This document shows, piece by piece, positions 45,109 through 53,521 of a DNA stretch of 64,000 bases. Made by a program: the position numbers and the translations under genes. The stretch's first letter is position 1, and every line of letters begins with the position of its first letter. This DNA is from Phototrophicus methaneseepsis (lineage in GTDB: Bacteria; Chloroflexota; Anaerolineae; Aggregatilineales; Phototrophicaceae). The notes beneath the pieces are model-generated. The model searched no databases and had not been told where the DNA came from. It was given only the letters and a program-made list of their open reading frames with translations. The DNA lies in contig NZ_CP062983.1 of assembly GCF_015500095.1 (NCBI RefSeq), positions 2,232,001 to 2,296,000 of the forward strand. The letters are read 5' to 3'.

Positions 45109-45681
45109 TTAATGTGGTTTGCTGCCATTTGGGCTGGGCGGCTGGGTATCATCATCCTCATAGGGCTCATCATCATCGTATGTATCGTGGTTTTCGCCCA
45201 GGTCGTCATCGTCTTCCTGAGATTCAATTTCCTGGATGATGTCTGCCGGGGTCTGGTCGCCATAGATGACTTTCATGACGCCGGGTAAGTAGCGGTCGGT
45301 GATGACGACGTTGGAGTAGACAACCTGCCGGATTAACGGCGGTGTCAGTTCTTCGCCTTCGACATCAATACTGGTCTTATAACGGATTTCGCCATCGTCG
45401 TAATCCATCTCGAAGTTGCCAATAATCATGCCGTAATTAGCCCGCGTGAGGAATTCCGCCGTGGCCTGCCGTTTATTTTTTGGCACGTTGATGGGTAATA
45501 CAGAGTAAAACACGAACTGTTGTTGAACTTCGCGCGCCTGGGCAAAGCACGTCCATTTGCCATTCTTGCCGCTGAATGCCATTGTCAATACGGACATGCC
45601 AGACATCCACTGGAAGTCCCACTCATCTTCTTCGAAGAATTCAATCATGATGTTGAAGATTTGCTGCTCACCCATGTGCAT
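45109..45681 (-). CDS. YbjN-domain protein (T3SS-chaperone-like fold)
   Basis: A 190-residue protein with a YbjN-like domain (FAQAREVQQQFVFYSVLPINVPKNKRQ then EFLTRANYGMIIGNFEMDYDDGEIRYKTSIDVEGEEL), a fold related to type III secretion chaperones that in this family is associated with stress or protein regulation. The last 45 residues are very acidic (runs of Asp and Glu) and probably disordered. A GGAG element precedes the start; an in-frame ATG two codons later is possible. The biochemical role is not known. Confidence 0.8.
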   Translation of the reverse strand: MHMGEQQIFNIMIEFFEEDEWDFQWMSGMSVLTMAFSGKNGKWTCFAQAREVQQQFVFYSVLPINVPKNKRQATAEFLTRANYGMIIGNFEMDYDDGEIRYKTSIDVEGEELTPPLIRQVVYSNVVITDRYLPGVMKVIYGDQTPADIIQEIESQEDDDDLGENHDTYDDDEPYEDDDTQPPSPNGSKPH

Positions 45682-45794
45682 GACGCGCTCCGCTCTGGTT
45701 AGCAGTGGGTCTCATTCGCTTCTGCCATATTACCAGATATTGTGTGGAATGTCCCTGTTGGAGATAAGTTCAGGCCATAGCAGGGCCCGAAAGG

Positions 45795-46025
45795 CTATTG
45801 ACCATCCGGGGCATCGGGCGTGTCATCGTCACGCACATCATCATCAGGGAATTCTGTTATCAGGGGCATCACCCCCGTACGCGAAGGATCAAAGGGCATA
45901 TCAGAGAGCTGGCGAGGCCCAGGTGCTTCTGCTTCTCGCGGGGCGGTGGGTTCGCCTTCTTCCAATGGTTGAAATGCCCCTGTCTTGGAAGGGTTGCCGG
46001 ACGGATCATATCGAGTTTCGTACAT
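45795..46025 (-). CDS. small acidic hypothetical protein, 76 residues
   Basis: A 76-residue reading frame with no known family. It has two related segments, RYDPSGNPSKTGAFQPL near the N-terminus and PFDPSRTGVMPL near residue 46, suggesting a short internal repeat with a DPS-x-TG core, and an acidic tail (FPDDDVRDDDTPD). The upstream AAGAGA is a weak ribosome binding site. It is separate from the neighbouring genes by more than 100 bases on each side. Whether it is translated is uncertain. Confidence 0.5.
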   Translation of the reverse strand: MYETRYDPSGNPSKTGAFQPLEEGEPTAPREAEAPGPRQLSDMPFDPSRTGVMPLITEFPDDDVRDDDTPDAPDGQ

Positions 46026-46145
46026 CGGTCTATCTCTTCGTTCGTTCGCTCACGGGCAGAGTATAACGAACGAAACGCTATCTCCACACTCTAAAGCATA
46101 AATATTGTGCAAAAAATAAGGTATATCGCGGCTGCCGGATGCCTA

Positions 46146-48338
46146 TCAGGGTACGAAAAGGGACCCGCCATCAAAATCTGCCGCAATCCACCCTCTAAAG
46201 TTACGAGCATTACTGACTTGCCACCAGCCAAAGCCTTCCGCTTGGAAAGGTCCCGCCAGGATAGCGACAAACTCATAAGGCGCAACCAGATCAATGACGG
46301 TGCTGTTTTCCGTTGAGGGGACATCACGCAGATTACGGACGGTATCGCCGACGAACTGCACGGTCTGGCCCGGCTGATAGCGGCTGCCTTCAATGACCCC
46401 CTGCGGAATATCGCCTTCTGTCGCCGGGGCTTCGTCACCTTCTCGGACGCCAATGGGCGCGATGCCGCCTGCATCTTGGTTGGCGTTGGCTCCTGCGGAG
46501 CCGCCGATTTCCACTGTGCCCGTCACATTCGGTACGCTGATTGCCCCGGAATTCGCGTCAACCTGGTACTGCACACCATGAACCGTCACGACGACAGCGC
46601 TATAGTTGCTGGCCCAATGGATGCGTTCCGGGTAGGCGTCGCCAATGTTGCCGCTGATGGATGTTGCCTGCCCATTCGCGATGCGATAAAGCTGCAACGG
46701 ACCATCCGGCGCGCCCGGTTTGCCCAGGGCCAGATAGGTATTGTTCCCAACGGGTACGGCATCCTGTATCCAGATGTTGGCAGCGGAGCCATCGAAAAGG
46801 ATCGTTTCCTGGCCGACATCCTGGAAATTGGTATCGACAATCCCCAGGATGACATGCCCATCGCTCGGACGTCTGCCGCTCACCAGGATATTGTCATCAT
46901 CCAGCCAGATGCCGCTGTCATAGCGCCAGATACCCGCTGCGGATTTAGCGTAGTCCGGGTCCATGCTGGCATCGACCACAGCAATGCCGCCGCGCCCCTC
47001 ACTGCGGATGAAGACGTTAATGAGCATACGGTTGCTATCCGGTGACCAGTAGACTGTTTCGCTCTGCCAATGCTCAACTGGGTGCTGGTCAGCGAGATCG
47101 CAGGAGGTATAGCCGTTTTCAGGGCAATCATGCAATACGGCGAAGCTCTGGCCGAAGTCCGTCATCTGGGGCTGCCAGAACCATACCCCGGCATTCTGAT
47201 TATCCGTGCCCGGTGGTGGCACAATCACAAAGGCAAGCTTTTGCCCATCCGGCGACCATGCCAGATGGGCGACGAAATTCTTGTTCGATTCCGCTGCATT
47301 CGCCTGGAAACCATCATAAAAGGGTGCCCCTGTGATCTGGCCTTCGCCATTGCTCCCTGGTGCCCTGAATAAGAGCATACCCGCGCTGTTGGTGCGGGCA
47401 TAGCTGTTAGGGTCGATTGGATTAGGCGCAAACAGACTCACGCCGCCGGGGAACCCCTGCCCATTGAATATGAATGCGCCGTCACCCACGCTGAACTGGA
47501 ACGCATCCGTGTTCACTGTGGTGAATTCCGGGTCGAACGAAGTTTGTGTCGAGCGAATGACCAGGTTCGGCACTTGCTCCGGTGGTAGCGCAGTGGGCGT
47601 AAAGGGCGTGACCGTTGCTGTTGGTGCGTCCTGCTGCGGCTCTGGCGAACCGGGTATCGCTGTTGGCGGGTCGATCAGGCCCAGGTCACCACCGGGTGTG
47701 GCTGTGATGAATGTGGGAGTGATATCCAGGGTGGGTGGAACGATGACCACGGTGTTGGTTGCTGTCGGCAGCGGTAAAGGCGTCCATGTTGGTAGCGGCG
47801 ATGGGGTGACCTCCGCGCTGAGTGTTGAGAGTAATTCGGATTCACGCGTGACTGTCGCGGCAAAGTTAGGCGTCAGGGTTGCTGTAGGGGATGGCGTCGC
47901 CGTATTCACGGGCGTCTGGGTTGTTGTGCTGGTGGCGAAGATTAAATCTGTCGGGCTTGGCGCTAACGTTTCTGTGGGTATCGCCGTTAGAGACGGCTGG
48001 ATTGTAAATGTTGGCGTCAGGGACGCTGTCGCTGTTGCCGTAATAGTGGGTGTGCTGCTCGGCGTTGATGTGCCCGTCGTGGTTGGTGTGGCTGTGGTCG
48101 TCTCCGTTAGCCCTGATGTGACAGTTGCTGAAGGCGGCGCAAGGGTGGGAGTGGCTGTCTCCGTAAAGATGCGGATCGGCGTGCGCGTGGCTTGTTGGGA
48201 AATCTGCGTTGTTTCTGGCGTCGGGGTACTGGTTGGGGCCAGGGTAGGCGTCACTTGCGGCAGGCCCGTGCTGCACGCTGCCAGAGAGAACGCCATAGCA
48301 AATGTCAAAATGAACCAGCTTAACCGCCTGATGTGCAC
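46146..48338 (-). CDS. Thr/Pro-rich lipoprotein with beta-propeller and SH3 domain
   Basis: A 730-residue secreted lipoprotein. The signal peptide ends in a lipobox (FSLAACSTG, Cys22). Residues about 28-270 are extremely rich in Thr, Pro, Ala and Ser (mucin-like). Next comes a beta-propeller-like domain (HLAWSPDGQKLAFVI, VYWSPDSNRMLINV) and, at the C-terminus, a bacterial SH3 domain (VQFVGDTVRNLRDVPSTENSTVIDL to GWWQVSNARNFRGWIAADF), which usually binds cell-wall peptides. The start is GTG at 48338, one base after the TAA of the sugar transferase, with AGGAAGG at seven bases. It lies in an operon with that transferase, so cell-surface glycan attachment is possible. Confidence 0.85.
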   Translation of the reverse strand: MHIRRLSWFILTFAMAFSLAACSTGLPQVTPTLAPTSTPTPETTQISQQATRTPIRIFTETATPTLAPPSATVTSGLTETTTATPTTTGTSTPSSTPTITATATASLTPTFTIQPSLTAIPTETLAPSPTDLIFATSTTTQTPVNTATPSPTATLTPNFAATVTRESELLSTLSAEVTPSPLPTWTPLPLPTATNTVVIVPPTLDITPTFITATPGGDLGLIDPPTAIPGSPEPQQDAPTATVTPFTPTALPPEQVPNLVIRSTQTSFDPEFTTVNTDAFQFSVGDGAFIFNGQGFPGGVSLFAPNPIDPNSYARTNSAGMLLFRAPGSNGEGQITGAPFYDGFQANAAESNKNFVAHLAWSPDGQKLAFVIVPPPGTDNQNAGVWFWQPQMTDFGQSFAVLHDCPENGYTSCDLADQHPVEHWQSETVYWSPDSNRMLINVFIRSEGRGGIAVVDASMDPDYAKSAAGIWRYDSGIWLDDDNILVSGRRPSDGHVILGIVDTNFQDVGQETILFDGSAANIWIQDAVPVGNNTYLALGKPGAPDGPLQLYRIANGQATSISGNIGDAYPERIHWASNYSAVVVTVHGVQYQVDANSGAISVPNVTGTVEIGGSAGANANQDAGGIAPIGVREGDEAPATEGDIPQGVIEGSRYQPGQTVQFVGDTVRNLRDVPSTENSTVIDLVAPYEFVAILAGPFQAEGFGWWQVSNARNFRGWIAADFDGGSLFVP

Positions 48339-48941
48339 TTAGTCACCTTCCTGGGTTGGGACGTTGTCTGCGGGGCTTCTGGTTGGGATGCCTCGCGCCT
48401 TGATGTTGCCACCACTGGCGACCCATTTCTTCAGGCTCGCGAGCAGGATGTTGACGTCATAACTTAGAGACTGCTTTTTAATGTATTCCAGTTCCAATTT
48501 GTTACGTTCTGCCTGGGATGTGCTGTTAAAGTCCTTTGCCAGCACCAGCACAGCATAACTGAGAATGCCGGGTCGCACACGGAGGATGTGCTGCCAATCT
48601 GGATCATTTAGATTGACGCGTTCCGGTTCTGTTGGGCGTGGGCCTATCAGGCTGATGTGGCCCATTAACAGATTATATAGGTTCGGCAAGTGGTCCAGCG
48701 AGAGACTGCGTATCATACGCCCCACACGCGTTAGCCGCCTGGAGACAGGTTGATCAGGGTCATCTCGCATTGTGCGAAAGCGCAAAAACCGAAATGGCTT
48801 GCCATATTGGCCGATGGCAACAGGTGCATAAAAAGCCGGATGACCGCTCTCCAGCACAATCGCGATGGCGATGAGTAGCATCAAGGGTGATAACACGAGG
48901 AACAGGATACCGCCAATGCTCAAGTCCACCAATCGTTTCAT
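48339..48941 (-). CDS. bacterial sugar transferase (WcaJ/undecaprenyl-phosphate type)
   Basis: A 200-residue initiating glycosyl-1-phosphate transferase with the single N-terminal membrane helix (LVDLSIGGILFLVLSPLMLLIAIAIVLE), the conserved FRFLRFRTM and RVGRMIRSLSLDHLPNLYNLLMGHISLIGPRP motifs, which hold the catalytic Asp and the UDP-sugar site, and a C-terminal VRPGI motif. It lacks the four extra N-terminal helices of WcaJ, so it is the short PglC-like form. It transfers a sugar phosphate to undecaprenyl phosphate to start a surface glycan. The ATG at 48941 is chosen over an in-frame TTG at 48971, AAAGG being nine bases upstream. Other glycan genes are absent nearby. Confidence 0.9.
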   Translation of the reverse strand: MKRLVDLSIGGILFLVLSPLMLLIAIAIVLESGHPAFYAPVAIGQYGKPFRFLRFRTMRDDPDQPVSRRLTRVGRMIRSLSLDHLPNLYNLLMGHISLIGPRPTEPERVNLNDPDWQHILRVRPGILSYAVLVLAKDFNSTSQAERNKLELEYIKKQSLSYDVNILLASLKKWVASGGNIKARGIPTRSPADNVPTQEGD

Positions 48942-49202
48942 CGTATGTTGCCTTTTATGTTGCCTTATCAAGTGCTTTCAGTCGGGTGCTTTCAGCCATG
49001 TGTGTACCGGATCTTTCTCCCCGATTATAGGACGGTTCTCTGCCGCTTCACAAACCGCTCATGCCCCGTTTACCCTACGCCCTCAATACGGCATGAACTC
49101 ATAGCAACCTGGGCGGAACTCTCCTCTAGAAACCTGTGTCCAATAAAGTAAGGAACGTTGAAACAGGTGATTGAACACCTGGCGTGATCAGTTGGAGGAA
49201 CG

Positions 49203-50147
49203 ATGAAACACAGAAAAATGTTGCTATGGATGTTCTTTTTGGTTCCGTTGTTGGGCCTCTTTATGTTGGTCAACGTTGCTGAGGCCAGAACAACCCATGC
49301 ATCAGCGGCATACCAAGCATTTGATGGGGGCATTATGCTCTGGGAGTCATCAGAGGGCGGCATCTGGGTGCTGGCCTATGATGGTACCGCGACGTATTAT
49401 CCACAATCTGTCTATGCGAGCCGCCCTGATAACCCTGTAACGGAGACGCCACCTGCTGGCCGTGTGAAGCCCATCAGCGGCTTTGGCAAAGTCTGGGGGA
49501 ATTTCAGCAGTGTACGTACAACGCTCGGATGGGGCCTTTCAGCTGAATGGGGTTATGTTGCGACGATCAACGAAGTACGCGAATTAAATACCTACCTCGC
49601 CCAGATCCGCATCAATCTGCCGACAGGTGGCACAGTGACGATAGACCCGTATCAGCGCACATGGTCTGGCGGTGGCGTTACGCCTGGCCCGACGCCGACC
49701 TATACCTCGACGCCTGTGCAGCAGCCTTCAGGATACATCCCGCCGTTCTCCGATGGCAGTCAAATTGCGACGACGCTGCAAGCCTTCGAAAATGGCTTTA
49801 TGCTCTGGATTGCGGGTACTGGGGACATCTACGTTTTTAACACCAATACCTTCGGTTATGAGCGCTTCCCTGTCTGGAGCTATGCCGGCCAGCCGGATAA
49901 CTCTGTGACGACTCAACCGCCCGACGGACTTATCAAGCCAGGGTTTGGCTTTGGTAAAGTGTGGGGCAATAATCCGCTGGTGCGCAGTCAACTGGGTTGG
50001 GCAACCACGGGTGAACAGGGCGTTCTGATGCCGTTTGCCCGGTCGATAGACCCAGTTCTGCAACGGGAGACATATGCCTTTGATACAGGCACCCGTTATG
50101 GCTGGGCGCGCGTCGATCCTCTGACCAATACCTGGCAGCGAGAATAA
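49203..50147 (+). CDS. secreted two-repeat protein of unknown function
   Basis: A 314-residue protein with a signal peptide (MLLWMFFLVPLLGLFMLVNVAEA) but no lipobox. Two homologous repeats of about 85 residues follow: QAFDGGIMLWESSEGGIWVL... and QAFENGFMLWIAGTGDIYVF..., both going on to PPxGxxKPxxGFGKVWGN and a final LGWxxxxExG. Between them is a TPGPTPTYTSTPVQQPS linker. I recall similar repeats in secreted Chloroflexota proteins, but no function. An ATG at 49203 has GGAGG nearby. It is monocistronic. Confidence 0.8.
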   Translation: MKHRKMLLWMFFLVPLLGLFMLVNVAEARTTHASAAYQAFDGGIMLWESSEGGIWVLAYDGTATYYPQSVYASRPDNPVTETPPAGRVKPISGFGKVWGNFSSVRTTLGWGLSAEWGYVATINEVRELNTYLAQIRINLPTGGTVTIDPYQRTWSGGGVTPGPTPTYTSTPVQQPSGYIPPFSDGSQIATTLQAFENGFMLWIAGTGDIYVFNTNTFGYERFPVWSYAGQPDNSVTTQPPDGLIKPGFGFGKVWGNNPLVRSQLGWATTGEQGVLMPFARSIDPVLQRETYAFDTGTRYGWARVDPLTNTWQRE

Positions 50148-50178
50148 TCTTCTGTGTTAGTGTGTATCAGGTAGCAAC

Positions 50179-50204
50179 AAGGCCCCGTCATTTGGCGGGG
50201 CCTT
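50179..50204. terminator. terminator-like hairpin
   Basis: AAGGCCCCG, an 8-base loop and CGGGGCCTT form a perfect 9-bp stem between the convergent secreted-protein and DUF5684-like genes. The T-run is short. Confidence 0.6.
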
Positions 50205-50228
50205 GCTATTGAAACTGAAGGGAAGTGG

Positions 50229-50636
50229 TTATACAGATTCTGCGTAATCGTTCTTGCGCTTGGCTTTGTAGTCGTCATAGCCATACTGGTACTCGGCATC
50301 GCCAAAGGCCAGGATCAGCAAGAACAGCGGCGGGATGAAGGTTAACCCGAGTGCGAATAGACAGCCATCTTGCCCAAATGCCTTGGAGAACGACATCATC
50401 ACATCCACGTAGATGAAGAAGTTCAAGATCGGAACGAACATTAGCAAGACGTACCACCATGGTTTGCGCGCAATGTCGACGAACGCGACATAGTTCAGAA
50501 TAGGAACGAGCGACCACCAGGCTGGCTTACCGGCCTTTTCAAAGATGAACCACCAGGAGAGCACAACAAGCACATAAACCGCAATGGCTAGTGGCCCTCT
50601 GACGGAAAAGGCTTCTACAATGTTTGACATGAACAT
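50229..50636 (-). CDS. DUF5684-like small membrane protein
   Basis: A 135-residue membrane protein with about four helices. It matches the pattern of DUF5684 proteins: FEKAGKPAWWSLVPILNYVAFVDIARKPWWYVLLMFVPILN, then MMSFSKAFGQ and a final FIPPLFLLILAFGDAEYQYG, ending in a charged cytoplasmic tail. A GGAG element is five bases before the ATG. The family has no established function; signal-peptidase-like relatives are often fused to it. Confidence 0.8.
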   Translation of the reverse strand: MFMSNIVEAFSVRGPLAIAVYVLVVLSWWFIFEKAGKPAWWSLVPILNYVAFVDIARKPWWYVLLMFVPILNFFIYVDVMMSFSKAFGQDGCLFALGLTFIPPLFLLILAFGDAEYQYGYDDYKAKRKNDYAESV

Positions 50637-50719
50637 GGTAACTCCATGAAGTAATCAGATATGACTTTTATCATACTCCATATTACGCATAGGAAGCCCC
50701 CAAAGTTGTGGGGTTCGGC

Positions 50720-52342
50720 TTAATATCCTGCGACAAGGCCGTCTTTACGTGGGTCGCTGCCGCCAAAGAGCGCGCCGCTCTTCTGATCGCGAATAATAAT
50801 CTGCCCACTACCGAATAGCCCCCGTCCCCTGCCAGAAATAGGCTGCACACGGTGCCCAAGTTCTGCCAGCCGCGCCATCGTCTTGACGGGGATACCTTCT
50901 TCCAGGGCGAGCGTACTATCGTCTGTTCCGGCTGTCAGGCACCAGCGCGGACGGTCGAGCGCTTCCTGCGGGTTGATGTCATCATCAATCAGGGCGTTCA
51001 CGACCTGGAAGTGCCCCTGGGGCTGCATAAAGCCGCCCATCACGCCGAAAGTCGCATGGAACGCGCCATCTTTCAGCAGCATCCCTGGAATGATGGTGTG
51101 ATAGGGACGTTTGCCGCCTGCCAGTGCATTCGGATGGGTTGGGTCCAGCACGAAGTTGGCCCCGCGATTTTGCAAGAAGACGCCTGTTCCCTTCGCGACA
51201 ATGCCGCTGCCAAAGCCCATATACAGGCTGTTGATGAAGGAGCAGGCATTGCCATCGCCATCGACCACGCACAGATAAATCGTGTTAGAGCTATCTGGCG
51301 GGGTGCCATAGCCAGGAGGCTGCATGGCGGCGTCTGCGCTGACCATTGCCCGTCGTTGGGCTGCGTAGCTTTCACTGAGTAAGGCATCGACCGGGACAGG
51401 GGAAACATCCGGATCCGCGATGTATTGGCGCGCATCTGCGAAGCCCAGGCGCATGGCCTCTACCATGAGATGCAGCTTCTCCGGCGATAGGTTATCCATA
51501 CTGGCGAGGTCCCAGGCTTCCGCAATTTTGAGTGCCATCAGTGCGGCTAGGCCCTGGCCGTTCGGTGGATGCTCCACCACGGTCACACCGCGATAATCAA
51601 CGCTGATGGGGTCGCCCCAGGTGGATGTGTGCTTCTTGAGGTCTTCTTTTGTCATCAGGCCACCCTGCGCCTGGAGCGTCTCTACGATGGCATCTGCAAC
51701 GGGGCTTTCATAAAAAGCCTGTGGGCCGCCTTCCGCGACGGCGCGCAGCGTGCTCGCCAGCCCTGGCAGCGTCACCACCTGGCCGACCTGTGGCGCTTTG
51801 CCCTGAGGTAGATAGTCTTCCGTATTGGGGCCATTCTTCAATAATTGCTCGCTGGCTTGCCAACTAGCGCCAAAGACGGGCGTCACCGGGTAGCCTTCAG
51901 AAGCATAGTAGATGGCATCTTGCAGCACGTCGGCTAGTGTCATACGTCCATAACGCGTTATGAGATCGTGCCAGCCCATGGCTGCACCGGGTACTGTCAC
52001 AGCATGGACGCTTCTTGCGGGCAACTCGCCCGTGATGCCCTGCTCTCCGAGATAATCAATGCTGAGCTCTGCCGGGGCGCGCCCGCTACCATTTAAGGCC
52101 GTGACCTGCCCACTCTTAGCGTCGTAATACAGGGCGAAGCAATCCCCGCCGATCCCTGTGCTGGCGGGTGCGGTCACGTTCATCATGGCGGCAGTCGCAA
52201 TAGCAGCGTCGGCGGCATTGCCACCCTGGCGTAAGATGTTCAGGCCAGCCTGAGCGGCCAATGGGTTACTTGCTGCCACCATACCACGCCGTCCCGTGAC
52301 CATACTGCGCCGAGAGACGAAATCAAAATTCATCGGTTTCAT
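50720..52342 (-). CDS. gamma-glutamyltransferase family protein
   Basis: A 540-residue N-terminal-nucleophile hydrolase of the gamma-glutamyltransferase family. GGNAADAAIATAAMMN and APASTGIGGDCFALYYD near the start are typical. The self-cleavage site is NTIYLCVVDGDGNACSF, where Thr354 would become the N-terminal nucleophile of the small subunit (about 186 residues). It differs from classical GGT (TTHxSVVD) and from signal-peptide-carrying GGTs, since no signal peptide is seen; the cytoplasmic YwrD-like branch is a better match. It may cleave gamma-glutamyl bonds of glutathione-like compounds or other amides. No ribosome binding site is obvious. Confidence 0.9.
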   Translation of the reverse strand: MKPMNFDFVSRRSMVTGRRGMVAASNPLAAQAGLNILRQGGNAADAAIATAAMMNVTAPASTGIGGDCFALYYDAKSGQVTALNGSGRAPAELSIDYLGEQGITGELPARSVHAVTVPGAAMGWHDLITRYGRMTLADVLQDAIYYASEGYPVTPVFGASWQASEQLLKNGPNTEDYLPQGKAPQVGQVVTLPGLASTLRAVAEGGPQAFYESPVADAIVETLQAQGGLMTKEDLKKHTSTWGDPISVDYRGVTVVEHPPNGQGLAALMALKIAEAWDLASMDNLSPEKLHLMVEAMRLGFADARQYIADPDVSPVPVDALLSESYAAQRRAMVSADAAMQPPGYGTPPDSSNTIYLCVVDGDGNACSFINSLYMGFGSGIVAKGTGVFLQNRGANFVLDPTHPNALAGGKRPYHTIIPGMLLKDGAFHATFGVMGGFMQPQGHFQVVNALIDDDINPQEALDRPRWCLTAGTDDSTLALEEGIPVKTMARLAELGHRVQPISGRGRGLFGSGQIIIRDQKSGALFGGSDPRKDGLVAGY

Positions 52343-52456
52343 AAAGGCTGTGCAACTCTCGCTGATTGGAAACTTACCCGATTATAGCGAGTAAAGATAA
52401 GCGCGTTAAAACCACATGGACTTATCACTATGGGCATAATGGGCATAAAAACAAAA

Positions 52457-52481
52457 AGGGCGAGCATGATGTGCTCACCCT
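52457..52481 (-). terminator. rho-independent terminator of the DUF4177-like gene
   Basis: AGGGTGAGCA-5-TGCTCGCCCT (leftward strand) is a near-perfect stem followed by five T. It lies 48 bases after the small gene ending at 52529 and insulates it from the gamma-glutamyltransferase gene. Confidence 0.75.
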
Positions 52482-52528
52482 GTCTATGATCGCTTTATCG
52501 TGGATGTGACGAATGCCGTAAATGGGCT

Positions 52529-52801
52529 TTACATGCGTTCCAGTTCAGATGTGTAACCGCTGGAAGCCACGATGTCATTATTCTGTAACGGAGTAATGCC
52601 GTTCGATTTTTGAGGTGTCGGACGTTTAAAGATATACATCTCGCCGTCAATGCTCACCATCTCAAAGCCCTTGTTACCCATGTTTTGCAGCATGGCAAAT
52701 AGGGGAATATCATTCCATTCAGATATGCTCTTACCGTTTACGCGGTATTTGACGCCGTATGATTTCACCACCTGTACGCAGGCATAATCCCAACGCTGCA
52801 T
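52529..52801 (-). CDS. DUF4177-like small protein
   Basis: A 90-residue protein resembling DUF4177: MQRWDYACVQVV, YRVNGK, a Trp/Leu-rich centre and GFEMVSIDGEMYIFKRP. The ATG is preceded by GGAGG at seven bases, one of the best ribosome binding sites in the window, and a terminator follows. Function is unknown for the family; it may be cytoplasmic. Confidence 0.8.
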   Translation of the reverse strand: MQRWDYACVQVVKSYGVKYRVNGKSISEWNDIPLFAMLQNMGNKGFEMVSIDGEMYIFKRPTPQKSNGITPLQNNDIVASSGYTSELERM

Positions 52802-52877
52802 CGTATCGCCTCCAACAATTCACCGTTTTATCGTTGCGATACTATTGTAAGTGATTATTTTCGTTGTTCCGTCTTAA

Positions 52878-53486
52878 TTATTCATTTATTTTTGTCAGCG
52901 GCCAATGTTCATACTCCATATGGCGAGCAGTTGCGTCTGCTGTGGCTTGGTCGAACAGCTTGCTGATGACATATAAGGACATATCAATCCCGGCGGAAAC
53001 ACCCGCAGATGTCACAATTTGCCCATTGTCGACCCAGCGTTGGCCCGGTTGCAGGCTGATGCTGCCATCAATGCTATGGAGTAGATCAAAGGCAGTGTGA
53101 TAGGTGGTGGCGGATTGGTTGGCGAGTACGCCTGCATCGGCCAGCAAGAGGGCGCCTGTACAAACAGAAAGCAGTTGCTCTACCTGCGGTTGTTGAGCCT
53201 GAATGAATTGACGAATCGCTTCATTGCCGACGAGAGGCCGCGTCCCTTGTCCACCAGGGATCAGTAGAATATCCGGTTGGGGCATCGTCTCAATGCTGTA
53301 AGCGGGGTTGATGCTCAGGCCATTGCGGGCGAGGAGCGACTTGCCATCCAGGCTCGCTGTATAGACGTTAAATAACGGCTCACCATCATCAACGCCGCAG
53401 ACGGCAAACGCTTCATAAGGTCCGGCAAAATCCAGTATTTCCACATCCTCAAAGATGAAAATAGCCACATTGCGTTTTTCAGTCAT
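52878..53486 (-). CDS. DJ-1/PfpI family protein (isonitrile-hydratase-like)
   Basis: A 202-residue single-domain DJ-1/PfpI protein. The nucleophile elbow is SVCTGALLLADAGVL (Cys near residue 110), with an acidic partner in EILDFAGPYEAFAV and THxW-like TTYHTAFD near 130. This Cys context is typical of the isonitrile hydratase / ThiJ-like group rather than protease PfpI. The ATG at 53486 follows AGGAG by five bases, preferred over an overlapping GTG. It is 30 bases after a PhzF-family gene and probably co-transcribed with it. Confidence 0.88.
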   Translation of the reverse strand: MTEKRNVAIFIFEDVEILDFAGPYEAFAVCGVDDGEPLFNVYTASLDGKSLLARNGLSINPAYSIETMPQPDILLIPGGQGTRPLVGNEAIRQFIQAQQPQVEQLLSVCTGALLLADAGVLANQSATTYHTAFDLLHSIDGSISLQPGQRWVDNGQIVTSAGVSAGIDMSLYVISKLFDQATADATARHMEYEHWPLTKINE

Positions 53487-53521
53487 ATTCACTCCTGATT
53501 TTTGATTGAGGGCCTATAAAG

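Noticed and set aside
47464-48342. 292-residue open frame on the plus strand opposite the Thr/Pro-rich lipoprotein
   Set aside because: It is the antisense of repeated ACN/CCN codons, giving a Val/Gly/Ser-rich shadow without family features or a ribosome binding site.
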